DNA of 64,000 bases from Gammaproteobacteria bacterium (GTDB lineage: Bacteria; Pseudomonadota; Gammaproteobacteria; JACKNK01): NCBI GenBank assembly GCA_024234895.1, contig JACKNJ010000013.1, forward strand, positions 1-64,000, written 5' to 3'. The notes beneath the pieces are model-generated. The model had not been told where the DNA came from and did not search any database. It saw only the letters and a program-made list of their open reading frames with translations. The translations under genes were made by a program, and so were the position numbers. Shown here in pieces: positions 46,397 through 54,848 of the stretch; within the stretch, counting starts at the first letter, position 1, and each line of letters opens with the position of its first letter.

Positions 46397-46457
46397 CCCG
46401 GCGACGAATGTCCGGGTCGTCACACTGCTAAAGAACGTCAATCCCTGGTCGGGGATT
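46397..46457 (+). promoter_or_regulatory. rpsA leader hairpins
   Basis: Two short stems, cccgg/ccggg (46397-46401, 46412-46416) and aatccc/gggatt (46440-46445, 46452-46457), precede the rpsA start. In E. coli folded leader hairpins mediate translational self-control by S1; the same use here is inferred. Confidence 0.45.
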
Positions 46458-46472
46458 AAGGATCTGTAACCC

Positions 46473-48152
46473 ATGAGCGAAAGCTTTGCTGAACTGTTTG
46501 AACAGAGTCTTGCCCAGCAGGAAATGCGTCCGGGCACCATCGTCACCGGTCTGGTGGTCGAAGTGCGCAACGACGTCGTGGTCGTCAATGCCGGCCTGAA
46601 ATCCGAGGGCATCATCCCTGTCTCGCAGTTCCTGAACGAGCGCGGAGAGATCGAAGTCTCCGTCGGCGACGAAGTCGAAGTCGCGCTGAAGGCCGTCGAG
46701 GATGGCTTTGGTGAAACCAAGCTGTCCCGTGAAGAAGCCAAGCGTGCCAAGGCCTGGGACCGTCTGGAAAAGGCCTTCGAAGACGAGAAGAACGTCAACG
46801 GCATCATCACCGGCAAGGTCAAGGGCGGTTTCACCGTCGACCTCGGCGATATCCGCGCCTTCCTGCCTGGCTCGCTCGTGGATGTGCGCCCCGTGCGCGA
46901 CACCACCTATCTCGAGGGCAAGGACCTCGAGTTCAAGGTCATCAAGCTCGATCGTCGTCGCAACAATGTCGTCGTCTCCCGCCGCGCGGTGGTCGAGACC
47001 GAATACAGCGCCGAGCGTGAGGCCCTGCTGGAAAGCCTGGCCGAGGGCATGAACCTCAAGGGTATCGTCAAGAACCTGACCGACTACGGCGCGTTCGTGG
47101 ATCTGGGCGGCGTCGATGGCTTGTTGCACATCACCGACATGGCCTGGAAGCGCGTCAAGCATCCGTCCGAAGTGGTCGAGATCGGCCAGGAAATCGACGT
47201 CAAGGTGCTCAAGTACGACCGCGAGCGCAACCGCGTCTCCCTGGGTCTGAAGCAGCTGGGCGAGGATCCGTGGGTCGACATCACCCGTCGTTACCCGGTC
47301 AGCAGCCGCCTGTTCGGCAAGGTCACCAACATCACCGACTACGGCTGCTTCGTCGAGATCGAAGAGGGCGTCGAAGGTCTGGTGCACCTGTCCGAGATGG
47401 ATTGGACCAACAAGAACGTCAACCCGGCCAAGCTCGTCAACATCGGTGACGAGACCGAGGTCATGGTGCTGGACATCGACGAAGACCGTCGCCGTATCTC
47501 CCTGGGCATGAAGCAGTGCATGCCGAACCCCTGGGACGACTTCGCCAGCAGCCACGCCAAGGGCGACAAGATCATCGGCAAGATCAAGTCGATCACCGAC
47601 TTCGGTATCTTCGTCGGCCTCGACGGCAACATCGACGGTCTGGTCCATCTGTCCGACATCTCCTGGCAGGATCAGGGCGAGGAAGTCGTTCACCAGTTCA
47701 AGAAGGGTGACGAGATCGAAGCCGTCGTGCTGTCGGTCGATCCGGAGCGTGAGCGCATCTCGCTGGGCATCAAGCAGATGGATTCCGATCCGTTCTCCAA
47801 CTTCACCTCATCCAACCCGAAGGGCAGCATCATCACCGGTACGGTGGTCGAAGTTGATGCCAAGGGTGCCAAGGTGGATCTGGGCGACGGCATCGAGGGC
47901 TACCTGCGTGCCTCCGACCTGTCCCGCGAGCGTGTCGACGACGCGCGTACCGTGCTCAAGGAAGGCGAGAAGATCGAGGCCAAGTTTGTCGGCATCGACC
48001 GCAAGAACCGCACCATCAGCCTGTCCATCAAGGCGAAGGACATGCAGGAAGAGGCCGAGGCGATTCAGGATTACGCCCGCGGCTCCGGTGTCGGTGGTGC
48101 CGTGACCCTGGGTGATCTGCTCAAGGAGCAGATGGCCAACAAGGACGATTGA
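46473..48152 (+). CDS. rpsA: 30S ribosomal protein S1
   Basis: A 559-residue protein with six S1 RNA-binding domains, recognised by repeated segments such as GIVKNLTDYGAFVDLGGVDG, GKVTNITDYGCFVEIEEGVE and GKIKSITDFGIFVGLDGNID. It binds mRNA leaders on the ribosome. Length and start MSESFAELFEQSL are standard. Confidence 0.98.
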   Translation: MSESFAELFEQSLAQQEMRPGTIVTGLVVEVRNDVVVVNAGLKSEGIIPVSQFLNERGEIEVSVGDEVEVALKAVEDGFGETKLSREEAKRAKAWDRLEKAFEDEKNVNGIITGKVKGGFTVDLGDIRAFLPGSLVDVRPVRDTTYLEGKDLEFKVIKLDRRRNNVVVSRRAVVETEYSAEREALLESLAEGMNLKGIVKNLTDYGAFVDLGGVDGLLHITDMAWKRVKHPSEVVEIGQEIDVKVLKYDRERNRVSLGLKQLGEDPWVDITRRYPVSSRLFGKVTNITDYGCFVEIEEGVEGLVHLSEMDWTNKNVNPAKLVNIGDETEVMVLDIDEDRRRISLGMKQCMPNPWDDFASSHAKGDKIIGKIKSITDFGIFVGLDGNIDGLVHLSDISWQDQGEEVVHQFKKGDEIEAVVLSVDPERERISLGIKQMDSDPFSNFTSSNPKGSIITGTVVEVDAKGAKVDLGDGIEGYLRASDLSRERVDDARTVLKEGEKIEAKFVGIDRKNRTISLSIKAKDMQEEAEAIQDYARGSGVGGAVTLGDLLKEQMANKDD

Positions 48153-48247
48153 TCCGGTTGGTGACCGGCGCCGCGTGGTGCGGCGTCGGTCCCCTGGATA
48201 TCCATTCCAACGGCCTTTATCTGTGCGGATTCAGGAGAGTTGATCTC

Positions 48248-48532
48248 ATGACCAAGTCGGAATTGATCGAATTGCTGGCGAGCCGTCAGGGCCACCTGGC
48301 CTACAAGGACGTCGAGCTTGCGGTCAAAAGCCTGCTGGAACAGATGAGCCATGCCCTGGCCGACGGCGAACGCATCGAGATTCGTGGGTTCGGAAGCTTT
48401 TCCCTGCATTACCGCGCGCCCCGCATGGGCCGCAATCCCAAGACCGGCGAGTCGGTGTCATTGCCCGGCAAGTACGTGCCGCACTTCAAGCCCGGCAAGG
48501 AGCTGCGCGAGCGGGTCGATCTCTCGTCCTGA
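48248..48532 (+). CDS. ihfB: Integration host factor subunit beta
   Basis: A 94-residue DNA-bending protein. MTKSELIELLASRQGHL opens it; the DNA-intercalating arm is RNPKTGESVSLPGKYVPHFK. The upstream open frame from 48149 is not part of the protein. AGGAGAG precedes ATG 48248. Position after rpsA is conserved. Confidence 0.97.
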   Translation: MTKSELIELLASRQGHLAYKDVELAVKSLLEQMSHALADGERIEIRGFGSFSLHYRAPRMGRNPKTGESVSLPGKYVPHFKPGKELRERVDLSS

Positions 48533-48725
48533 CCTTCCGCGTCCGGACTGTTTCATCCTCTGGCCGGGACACGGCCCTCGTCGTGTTTCGCTCTCTCCAG
48601 CAAGGGTGCTTGCGCCCTCACCATTGCCCCCTGTAACTTGTTTGTCAGCCCGGCTTTTTTCGCAATCTTGCCGGCGTGGTGACAGGCTTCGGCACGTCTT
48701 CCGGTTTCTGTTTTCTGGGGTGTTT

Positions 48726-49004
48726 ATGCGCAAGCTCGTGTACGCGATCGTGGTACTGGTCTGCGTGATGCTCGGGGCCAGTTTCGCGGTTCTCAATGCC
48801 GAGCCGGTGCGCGTGGATTTCTATCTGCTGGTGCGGGACGTGCCCTTGTCCCTGCTGCTGGTCGTCACGCTGACAGTCGGTGCCCTGCTCGGTGCCGCAG
48901 TGAGCTTCGCCTGGGTGTTGCGTACCCGTATGGAAGTCGGTCGTCTGCGGCGTCGGGAGCGAGCCGAGGCAGCGACCCTCCCGCAGCCGGCACAGGGCCA
49001 CTGA
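48726..49004 (+). CDS. lapA: LapA-domain inner-membrane protein
   Basis: A 92-residue protein with two membrane spans (KLVYAIVVLVCVMLGASFAV and LSLLLVVTLTVGALLGAAVS) and a basic cytoplasmic end (RTRMEVGRLRRRERAEA). LapA partners LapB in controlling lipopolysaccharide synthesis through LpxC stability. Six bases precede lapB. Confidence 0.9.
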   Translation: MRKLVYAIVVLVCVMLGASFAVLNAEPVRVDFYLLVRDVPLSLLLVVTLTVGALLGAAVSFAWVLRTRMEVGRLRRRERAEAATLPQPAQGH

Positions 49005-49009
49005 AGTCG

Positions 49010-50176
49010 ATGTGGGAAACGTTCTGGCTGCTGTTGCCGGTTGCCGCCGCGTCCGGTTACTGGGTCGGCAGGGGACAGGCGCGCAAGCGGACGGTCAAGG
49101 CCCGGCCAGGCCTTCATCAGGACTACTTCCGCGGCCTCAACTACGTCCTCAATGACAAGCCGGACAAGGCCATCGAAGTTTTCATCAAGATGGTCGAGGT
49201 CGACTCCGATACGGTCGAGACCCACGCCGCGCTCGGTAATCTGTTTCGCCGTCGTGGTGAGGTCGACCGCGCCATCCGCATCCACCAGAACCTGATCGCC
49301 CGTCCCGCGCTCTCCCGTGAGCAACGCGGCGACGCGCTGCGTGAACTCGGCGAGGATTACATGCGCGCCGGTCTGTTCGATCGCGCAGAGCGCCTGTTCC
49401 TCGAACTCCTCGATCTCAAGCTGCACACGGTCGCCGCGCTGCGTTCGCTGGTCGCCATCTACGAGCAGGAGCGCGATTGGGGGCGGGCGGTGGAGTTCGC
49501 CCGGCGCTTGGCTGCGGAAGGAGGCGGGGCAGTCAGTCTCCAGGTCGCGCATTACCACTGCGAGCGGGCGGAGAGCGCGCGGCGCGAGAACGATCTCGCG
49601 GCCATGGGTGAGGCCCTGAAGCAGGCATTCGCCGCGGATTCCGGTTGTGTGAGGGCAAGCATCCTGCAGGGCGACATGGAGTCCGCGCTCGGTAACCACG
49701 AGGCCGCGATTCAGGCCTATCAGCGCGTCGCGGAGCAGGATCAGGACTATCTCACCGAGGTCATGGAGAAGCTGCGTGACGAGTACACGCGGCGCGGTGA
49801 TGTCGATGGCTTCCGGGCTTATCTGAAGGATCTGATGAATCGCTGCAGCGGCGTCGCGCCGATGCTCGCCCTGGCCGATCTGACCCAGCGCGAGGAGGGG
49901 GATCAGGCCGCCATCGAATTCGTCACCTGCTGTCTGCGCAACAAGTCGTCGGTCGCCGGACTCAGGCGTCTGATCGAACTCAAATTGCCGAACGTCGATG
50001 GCCGCGCGCGTGACGATCTGAGCATTCTCCATGAGATGATGACGCGCCTGATTTCCGACCGTCCGGTATATCGCTGCAACAATTGCGGTTTCGCCGGCAA
50101 ACAGATGCACTGGCATTGCCCGAGCTGCAAATCGTGGAGCACGATCAAGCCGATTCAGGGCGTCGTCGCTTCCTGA
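49010..50176 (+). CDS. lapB: Lipopolysaccharide assembly protein LapB
   Basis: A 388-residue protein with an N-terminal membrane anchor (FWLLLPVAAASGYWVG), a run of TPR repeats (about 40-340; DYFRGLNYVLNDKPDKAIEV starts it), and a C-terminal rubredoxin-like metal site YRCNNCGFAG...HCPSCKSW. In E. coli LapB directs FtsH to degrade LpxC and so balances lipopolysaccharide and phospholipid. Confidence 0.95.
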   Translation: MWETFWLLLPVAAASGYWVGRGQARKRTVKARPGLHQDYFRGLNYVLNDKPDKAIEVFIKMVEVDSDTVETHAALGNLFRRRGEVDRAIRIHQNLIARPALSREQRGDALRELGEDYMRAGLFDRAERLFLELLDLKLHTVAALRSLVAIYEQERDWGRAVEFARRLAAEGGGAVSLQVAHYHCERAESARRENDLAAMGEALKQAFAADSGCVRASILQGDMESALGNHEAAIQAYQRVAEQDQDYLTEVMEKLRDEYTRRGDVDGFRAYLKDLMNRCSGVAPMLALADLTQREEGDQAAIEFVTCCLRNKSSVAGLRRLIELKLPNVDGRARDDLSILHEMMTRLISDRPVYRCNNCGFAGKQMHWHCPSCKSWSTIKPIQGVVAS

Positions 50177-50203
50177 TAGAAAAAAGACCATTACGGATAA
50201 CGC

Positions 50204-50911
50204 ATGAGCCCCCAATCTTCCGAACCGCGAGTCATCGTCGCGCTCGATTTCCCCACCGCCGACCAGGCGCTTGCGCTGGCCGACCGGGTCAGCCCGGAAC
50301 TGTGCCGCCTGAAGGTCGGCAAGGAACTGTTCACCAGCGCCGGCCCGGCCCTGATTGAATCCCTGGTTGCGCGTGGTTTCGACGTCTTCCTGGACCTCAA
50401 GTACCACGACATTCCGACCACCGTCGCCAAGGCCTGCACCGCCGCCGCCCAACTCGGCGTGTGGATGCTGAACGTCCATGCCGCCGGTGGGCCGCGCATG
50501 CTTGACGCCGCGCGCAACGCGATCGATTCGGCCAGCCACCGCCCGCTGGTCATCGGCGTGACCGTGCTGACCAGCATGGCGCAGGAGGATCTCGAAGCGA
50601 TCGGCGTGATCGGCACGCCGGAACAGGCGGTCACCCGGCTGGCGATGCTGGCCAAGCGCTCCGGGCTGGACGGCGTGGTCTGCTCGCCGCTGGAGGTCAC
50701 CCGGCTGCGCCACGAACTCGGCGACGATTTCCTGCTGGTCACCCCCGGCATCCGCCCCGCGGGTGCCGATGCCGGCGACCAGAAACGCATCATGACGCCC
50801 GCCAAGGCGGTCGCCGCCGGCGCGAGTTATCTGGTCATCGGTCGACCAATCACCCAGGCGCCGGACCCGATCGCGGCACTCAAGGCCATCGCCGCCGAAA
50901 TCGCCGCGTAG
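50204..50911 (+). CDS. pyrF: Orotidine 5'-phosphate decarboxylase
   Basis: A 235-residue TIM-barrel enzyme for the last step of UMP synthesis. VIVALDFPTADQAL and the catalytic DLKYHDIPTTV (Asp-Lys-His-Asp) are intact, as are TPGIRPAGADAGDQKR and YLVIGRPITQAPDP. Position after lapB is conserved in gammaproteobacteria. Confidence 0.97.
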   Translation: MSPQSSEPRVIVALDFPTADQALALADRVSPELCRLKVGKELFTSAGPALIESLVARGFDVFLDLKYHDIPTTVAKACTAAAQLGVWMLNVHAAGGPRMLDAARNAIDSASHRPLVIGVTVLTSMAQEDLEAIGVIGTPEQAVTRLAMLAKRSGLDGVVCSPLEVTRLRHELGDDFLLVTPGIRPAGADAGDQKRIMTPAKAVAAGASYLVIGRPITQAPDPIAALKAIAAEIAA

Positions 50912-50918
50912 GACGCGC

Positions 50919-52265
50919 ATGGGGCTCTACACGCTCTTTGCATCAACCCTCCTGTTCCCGCTGCATGAACGGCTGAAGCATCATGATTCGGTGCGGCGGC
51001 GGCGCGAGCTGGAATCGTCGCAATGGCTGGACCGGGCGGAACTTCGCGCGCTCCAGCTCCGCAATCTCCAGCGTTTCGTTCAGCGTCTGTATCGCGACAA
51101 CGACTACTACCGTGGCGTCATGGACGCGTCCGGTTTCAGCCCCGACGACATCCGTTCGCTGGCCGACCTGCGACGCTTCCCGTTTCTGACCAAACCGCTG
51201 ATCCGCGACAACGTCGAGGCGCTTAAAACGCGTGGCTGCGGCCCGCTCAGCCGGTTCAACACCGGCGGCTCGACCGGTGAACCGCTGGTCTTTTACCTGG
51301 GTAACGAGCGTGTCTCGCACGATGTCGCCGCCAAATGGCGCGCTACCCGCTGGTGGGATGTCGATATCGGCGATCCGGAGATCGTGATCTGGGGTTCGCC
51401 GGTGGAACTCGGCGCGCAGGATCGGGTGCGCGCGCTGCGTGACCGCCTGCTGCGCTCGAAACTGATTCCGGCCTTCGAGATGTCGGCGGAAAACCTGGAT
51501 CGATTCATCGCCGAAATCCGCGCCATGCGACCGCGCATGCTGTTCGGTTATCCGTCCTCGATGGCGCTGATCGCGGAGCGCGCCGAGTCGCAGGGCATCG
51601 CGATGGACGGGCTCGGCATCAAGGTCTGTTTCGTGACCTCCGAGCGGCTCTACGACAACCAGCGCGAGCTGATCGAACGCGTGTTCGGCGCGCCGGTCGC
51701 GAACGGCTACGGCGGTCGCGACGCTGGCTTCATCGCGCATCAATGTCCGAGCGGCGGCATGCATCTGTCCGCCGAGGACATCCTGGTCGAGATCGTCGGC
51801 CCGGACGGCGAGGTGCTGCCCGCCGGACAGGCCGGCGAGGTCGTGGTCACGCACCTCGCCACCGGCGAATTCCCGTTCGTGCGTTACCGCACCGGCGACG
51901 TGGCCGTGCTCGATGACAGCCAATGTGCCTGCGGGCGCGGCCTGCCGATGCTCAAGGAGATCCAGGGCCGCACCACCGACTTCATCGTCGCCCCGGATGG
52001 CACGATCATGCACGGCCTCGCGCTGATCTACATCCTGCGCGATCTGCCCGAGGTGGCGCTGTTCAAGATCATCCAGGAGACGGCGGCCCGCTATCGCATC
52101 CAGGTCGTGCCAGGCGCGGGTTATGGCGACGAGCACACCGGGACGATCCGCGCCGGCCTGCGCAAGCGCCTCGGACCCGACGCGGACATCGTCATCGACC
52201 TGGTCGACGACATCCCGCGAGAGCGCTCCGGCAAGTTCCGTTACGTGGTCAATCAGTTCGTTTGA
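50919..52265 (+). CDS. PaaK/CapK-like adenylate-forming enzyme
   Basis: A 448-residue protein of the phenylacetate-CoA ligase-like group. The ATP loop is FNTGGSTGEPLVFY; NGYGGRDAGFIAHQC and RYRTGDVAVL with QCACGRGLPMLKEIQGRTTD follow the expected order, with a C-terminal lid ending in ERSGKFRYVVNQFV. Related proteins sit in exopolysaccharide loci (CapK) and may activate acyl or acid groups; the substrate is unknown. It starts eight bases after pyrF, which is not a normal neighbour for it. Confidence 0.85.
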   Translation: MGLYTLFASTLLFPLHERLKHHDSVRRRRELESSQWLDRAELRALQLRNLQRFVQRLYRDNDYYRGVMDASGFSPDDIRSLADLRRFPFLTKPLIRDNVEALKTRGCGPLSRFNTGGSTGEPLVFYLGNERVSHDVAAKWRATRWWDVDIGDPEIVIWGSPVELGAQDRVRALRDRLLRSKLIPAFEMSAENLDRFIAEIRAMRPRMLFGYPSSMALIAERAESQGIAMDGLGIKVCFVTSERLYDNQRELIERVFGAPVANGYGGRDAGFIAHQCPSGGMHLSAEDILVEIVGPDGEVLPAGQAGEVVVTHLATGEFPFVRYRTGDVAVLDDSQCACGRGLPMLKEIQGRTTDFIVAPDGTIMHGLALIYILRDLPEVALFKIIQETAARYRIQVVPGAGYGDEHTGTIRAGLRKRLGPDADIVIDLVDDIPRERSGKFRYVVNQFV

Positions 52266-52345
52266 ACTTCCTGTTGGATTGCGCTGACAGGGGGGTTCCA
52301 GTATCCTTCGCGGCCTTCTGACGCCCGGCCACGGCCAGGTGTTTT

Positions 52346-52436
<91 letters not shown>

Positions 52437-52440
52437 ATAG

Positions 52441-52485
52441 AAGCCCCAGCAGATCAGGCACGTCCGATCTGCTGGGGCTTTTTTG
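52441..52485 (+). terminator. Terminator of tRNA-Ser
   Basis: aagccccagcagatc (52441-52455) and gatctgctggggctt (52466-52480) form a perfect 15-bp stem followed by a T-run. Confidence 0.9.
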
Positions 52486-52676
52486 TTTGGGGCCTGGACC
52501 GAGTTGGGACCAATCGGTCCCTGGGTGATCAGCCGGTAAAGGCCCAGGCGGCGCTCGGTGATAGCTACCGGGTTGGCGGCGAGCCTGACGGGGCGGGAAA
52601 TGGCTTCCTGCCTTGCTGGCATGGTCTCCGTACCCGCCTGGAACCGGGTTGGGCGGGGGCGCCCACGTTCGGGCGA

Positions 52677-53618
52677 TCAGCGCTTGCGGGCGACGATGTA
52701 GTTGGCGAGCCAGCGCAGCGGGTCGGCGCGGGTGTCGAGGTCGGCGATGCTGGCCAGTGCATCGTCACGGAGCTCGTCCGCGCGGCGACGGGCATTGTCG
52801 AGGCCGAGCAGGGCCGGGTAGGTGGATTTGTTGCGGGCCTGATCGGCGCCCTGGGTCTTGCCGAGGGTTTCCGTGTCGCTGACCACGTCGAGCACGTCGT
52901 CGTGGATCTGGAAGGCGAGACCGATGCATTTGGCGTAGTGATCAAGACCGGCCAGGCGGGCTTCGTCGACGTCATCCGCGCACAGCGCGCCCAGCAGAAC
53001 CGATGCGCGGATCAGCGCCCCGGTCTTGTGGATGTGCATGTCCTCGAGCGCGGCGATGTTGAGCTGCTTGCCTTCCGATTCGAGATCGATCGCCTGGCCG
53101 CCGACCATGCCCCGCGAACCGGCGGCCTGCGCCAGGGTCAGGATCATGCGCAGGCGCGCCGCGGGGTCGATATCGAGGTCCGGATTCTGCGCGAGCTGCT
53201 GGAAGGCGAGGGCCTGCAAGCCGTCGCCGACCAGGATCGCGGTGGCTTCGTCGAAGGCCTTGTGACAGGTCGGGCGGCCACGCCGCAGGTCGTCGTCGTC
53301 CATGGCCGGCAGGTCGTCGTGGACCAGGGAGTAGGCATGGATCAGTTCGACGGCGGCGGCAGGGGCGTCCAGCCGGTGGTCCGGCGCGCCCAGGGCCTTG
53401 CCGGCGGAGTACACCAGCATCGGGCGGATGCGTTTGCCGCCGTCCAGCGTCGAATAGCGCATCGCCTCGTGCAGACGGGTCGGCAACGTGGCGGCGCTGG
53501 GCAGGCAGGCATCCAGCGCGGCGCGCGCGCGTTCGCCCAGCGCATCGAGGAGGGCGGCGAGCTGATGTTCGTCGGAAAGCGTCGAGGTGGTCACGGAAGT
53601 AGTCGGGTCACTGGCCAT
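52677..53618 (-). CDS. ispA: Geranyl/farnesyl diphosphate synthase
   Basis: A 313-residue short-chain prenyl transferase. The first aspartate-rich motif is SLVHDDLPAMDDDDLRRGRP and the second is FQIHDDVLDVVSDT; GGKRIRPMLV contacts diphosphate. ATG 53618 overlaps xseB by 11 bases; the frame extending to 53675 is inside xseB. It makes C15 precursors for quinones and undecaprenol. Confidence 0.95.
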   Translation of the reverse strand: MASDPTTSVTTSTLSDEHQLAALLDALGERARAALDACLPSAATLPTRLHEAMRYSTLDGGKRIRPMLVYSAGKALGAPDHRLDAPAAAVELIHAYSLVHDDLPAMDDDDLRRGRPTCHKAFDEATAILVGDGLQALAFQQLAQNPDLDIDPAARLRMILTLAQAAGSRGMVGGQAIDLESEGKQLNIAALEDMHIHKTGALIRASVLLGALCADDVDEARLAGLDHYAKCIGLAFQIHDDVLDVVSDTETLGKTQGADQARNKSTYPALLGLDNARRRADELRDDALASIADLDTRADPLRWLANYIVARKR

Positions 53619-53868
53619 CGCCGGCATCGGAGTCGCCGAAATCGACCAACTCTCCACCGCCATGGGCGTCGGCATCCATCAGCATGTCGACTTTCTGTTG
53701 CGCTGCATCAAGCGCCGTTTGGCAGATGCGCGTCAGCTCGACGCCGCGCTCGAAATGCGCGAGCGACTGTTCCAGCGTCAGGTCGCCGTTCTCCAGTGTG
53801 TCGACGAGTTGTTCCAACTCCTTGAGCGCGCTTTCGAAATCCGGTTTGTCGTGTTGTTTCTTGGCCAC
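53608..53868 (-). CDS. xseB: Exodeoxyribonuclease VII small subunit
   Basis: An 86-residue helical protein: DFESALKELEQLVDTLENGD and LTLEQSLAHFERGVELTRIC are typical. GTG 53868 has GGAGG six bases upstream. The xseB-ispA pair is common and often continues with dxs, which is not adjacent here. Confidence 0.93.
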   Translation of the reverse strand: MAKKQHDKPDFESALKELEQLVDTLENGDLTLEQSLAHFERGVELTRICQTALDAAQQKVDMLMDADAHGGGELVDFGDSDAGDGQ

Positions 53869-54197
53869 ATCAACCTCCGCTGGCGACTGCCGCACGGTAG
53901 CTCAGCGGGCGGGCGGGTTTCAATTGACTGGATTCAGTCGAGGTGGGGAAGGCAGCGGATCGGCGTCGTTCGGGCTATGTTGACGCCTCCTTGTCACGCC
54001 CCGGATTGATATTTTCCGGATAACCCATGCAGTCGTGGTGATATCTGGAGTTATTCCAAAATCGTCGTTGCGATGACTTAGACTTGTTCTAGAATCCACT
54101 CCGCCTCACGGAGCCGCCACCCGCCGACGAGCGCGAAGGCGGCTTGCAGTGAGTCGAAGTTTTCCCACCCGCAGACCCTGCAACAGGAGGAGACACC
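53869..54197. other. Intergenic region between xseB and rubrerythrin
   Basis: About 330 bases. Apart from the rubrerythrin promoter/operator (54068-54095) and its leader, I see no gene, hairpin or repeat. Confidence 0.5.
54068..54095 (+). promoter_or_regulatory. Promoter and possible operator of rubrerythrin gene
   Basis: TTGCGA (54068-54073) and TAGAAT (54090-54095) are 16 bases apart. Overlapping the -10 is the inverted repeat taga-cttgt-tcta (54079-54091), a candidate site for a redox or peroxide regulator. The leader is about 95 bases. Confidence 0.5.
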
Positions 54198-54617
54198 ATG
54201 TCCCTGAAAGGCTCCAAGACCGAGCAGAACCTGAAAGACGCCTTCGCTGGCGAATCCCAGGCCAACCGCCGCTACCTGTACTTCGCATCCAAGGCGGACG
54301 TCGAAGGCTACAACGATGTCGCCGCCGTGTTCCGCTCCACCGCCGAAGGTGAGACCGGTCACGCCCACGGCCATCTGGAGTACCTGGAAGAAGTCGGTGA
54401 CCCGGCCACCGGTCTGCCGATCGGTGCCACCTCCGACAACCTGAAGGCCTCCATCGCCGGCGAGACCCACGAGTACACCGACATGTACCCGGGCATGGCC
54501 GCGACCGCGCGTGACGAAGGTCACGATGAGATTGCCGACTGGTTCGAGACCCTGGCCAAGGCCGAGCGTTCTCACGCCAATCGCTTCCAGAAGGCCCTGG
54601 ATTCCCTGGAAGCCTAA
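54198..54617 (+). CDS. Rubrerythrin without rubredoxin domain
   Basis: A 139-residue four-helix diiron protein. Iron ligands are in AGESQANRRYLYFA, EGETGHAHGH, AGETHEYTDMYPG and AKAERSHANRF (E-x-x-H pairs). The C-terminal rubredoxin domain of classical rubrerythrin is absent. It likely reduces hydrogen peroxide; a redox partner must deliver electrons, and the Fe-S protein next door is the obvious candidate. AGGAGGAGA precedes ATG 54198. A strong terminator follows. Confidence 0.93.
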   Translation: MSLKGSKTEQNLKDAFAGESQANRRYLYFASKADVEGYNDVAAVFRSTAEGETGHAHGHLEYLEEVGDPATGLPIGATSDNLKASIAGETHEYTDMYPGMAATARDEGHDEIADWFETLAKAERSHANRFQKALDSLEA

Positions 54618-54638
54618 GCAGCGCGCGATGTAAACGGA

Positions 54639-54677
54639 GAGGGCCGGTATCCGCGATGGAACCGGCCCTCTTTCGTT
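54639..54677 (+). terminator. Terminator after rubrerythrin
   Basis: gagggccggt (54639-54648) pairs with accggccctc (54661-54670), then tttcgtt. Confidence 0.8.
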
Positions 54678-54736
54678 GAATAAAAAGAAATTCCCAGCCG
54701 TGGCCCGGAAAACGACTTGTTTGAACCGGCTACGTT

Positions 54737-54808
54737 GTAGGAGCGACTTCAGTCGCGATCTGCGCAGCGGCATGCCTCGTCGCCGATCGCGACTGAAGTC
54801 GCTCCTAC
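54737..54808. repeat. REP-like palindrome copy 7
   Basis: Full copy with the variant arms gtaggagcgacttcagtcgc and exact reverse complement: both strands of the stem changed together relative to the majority type. Confidence 0.9.
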
Positions 54809-54848
54809 ATGAACATAACAAGCCACTCGCAGATTCCGGAGAAGCCAG

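Noticed and set aside
52486..52676. Integrated element after tRNA-Ser
   Set aside because: No integrase and no repeat of the tRNA 3' end is seen; ispA follows at once.
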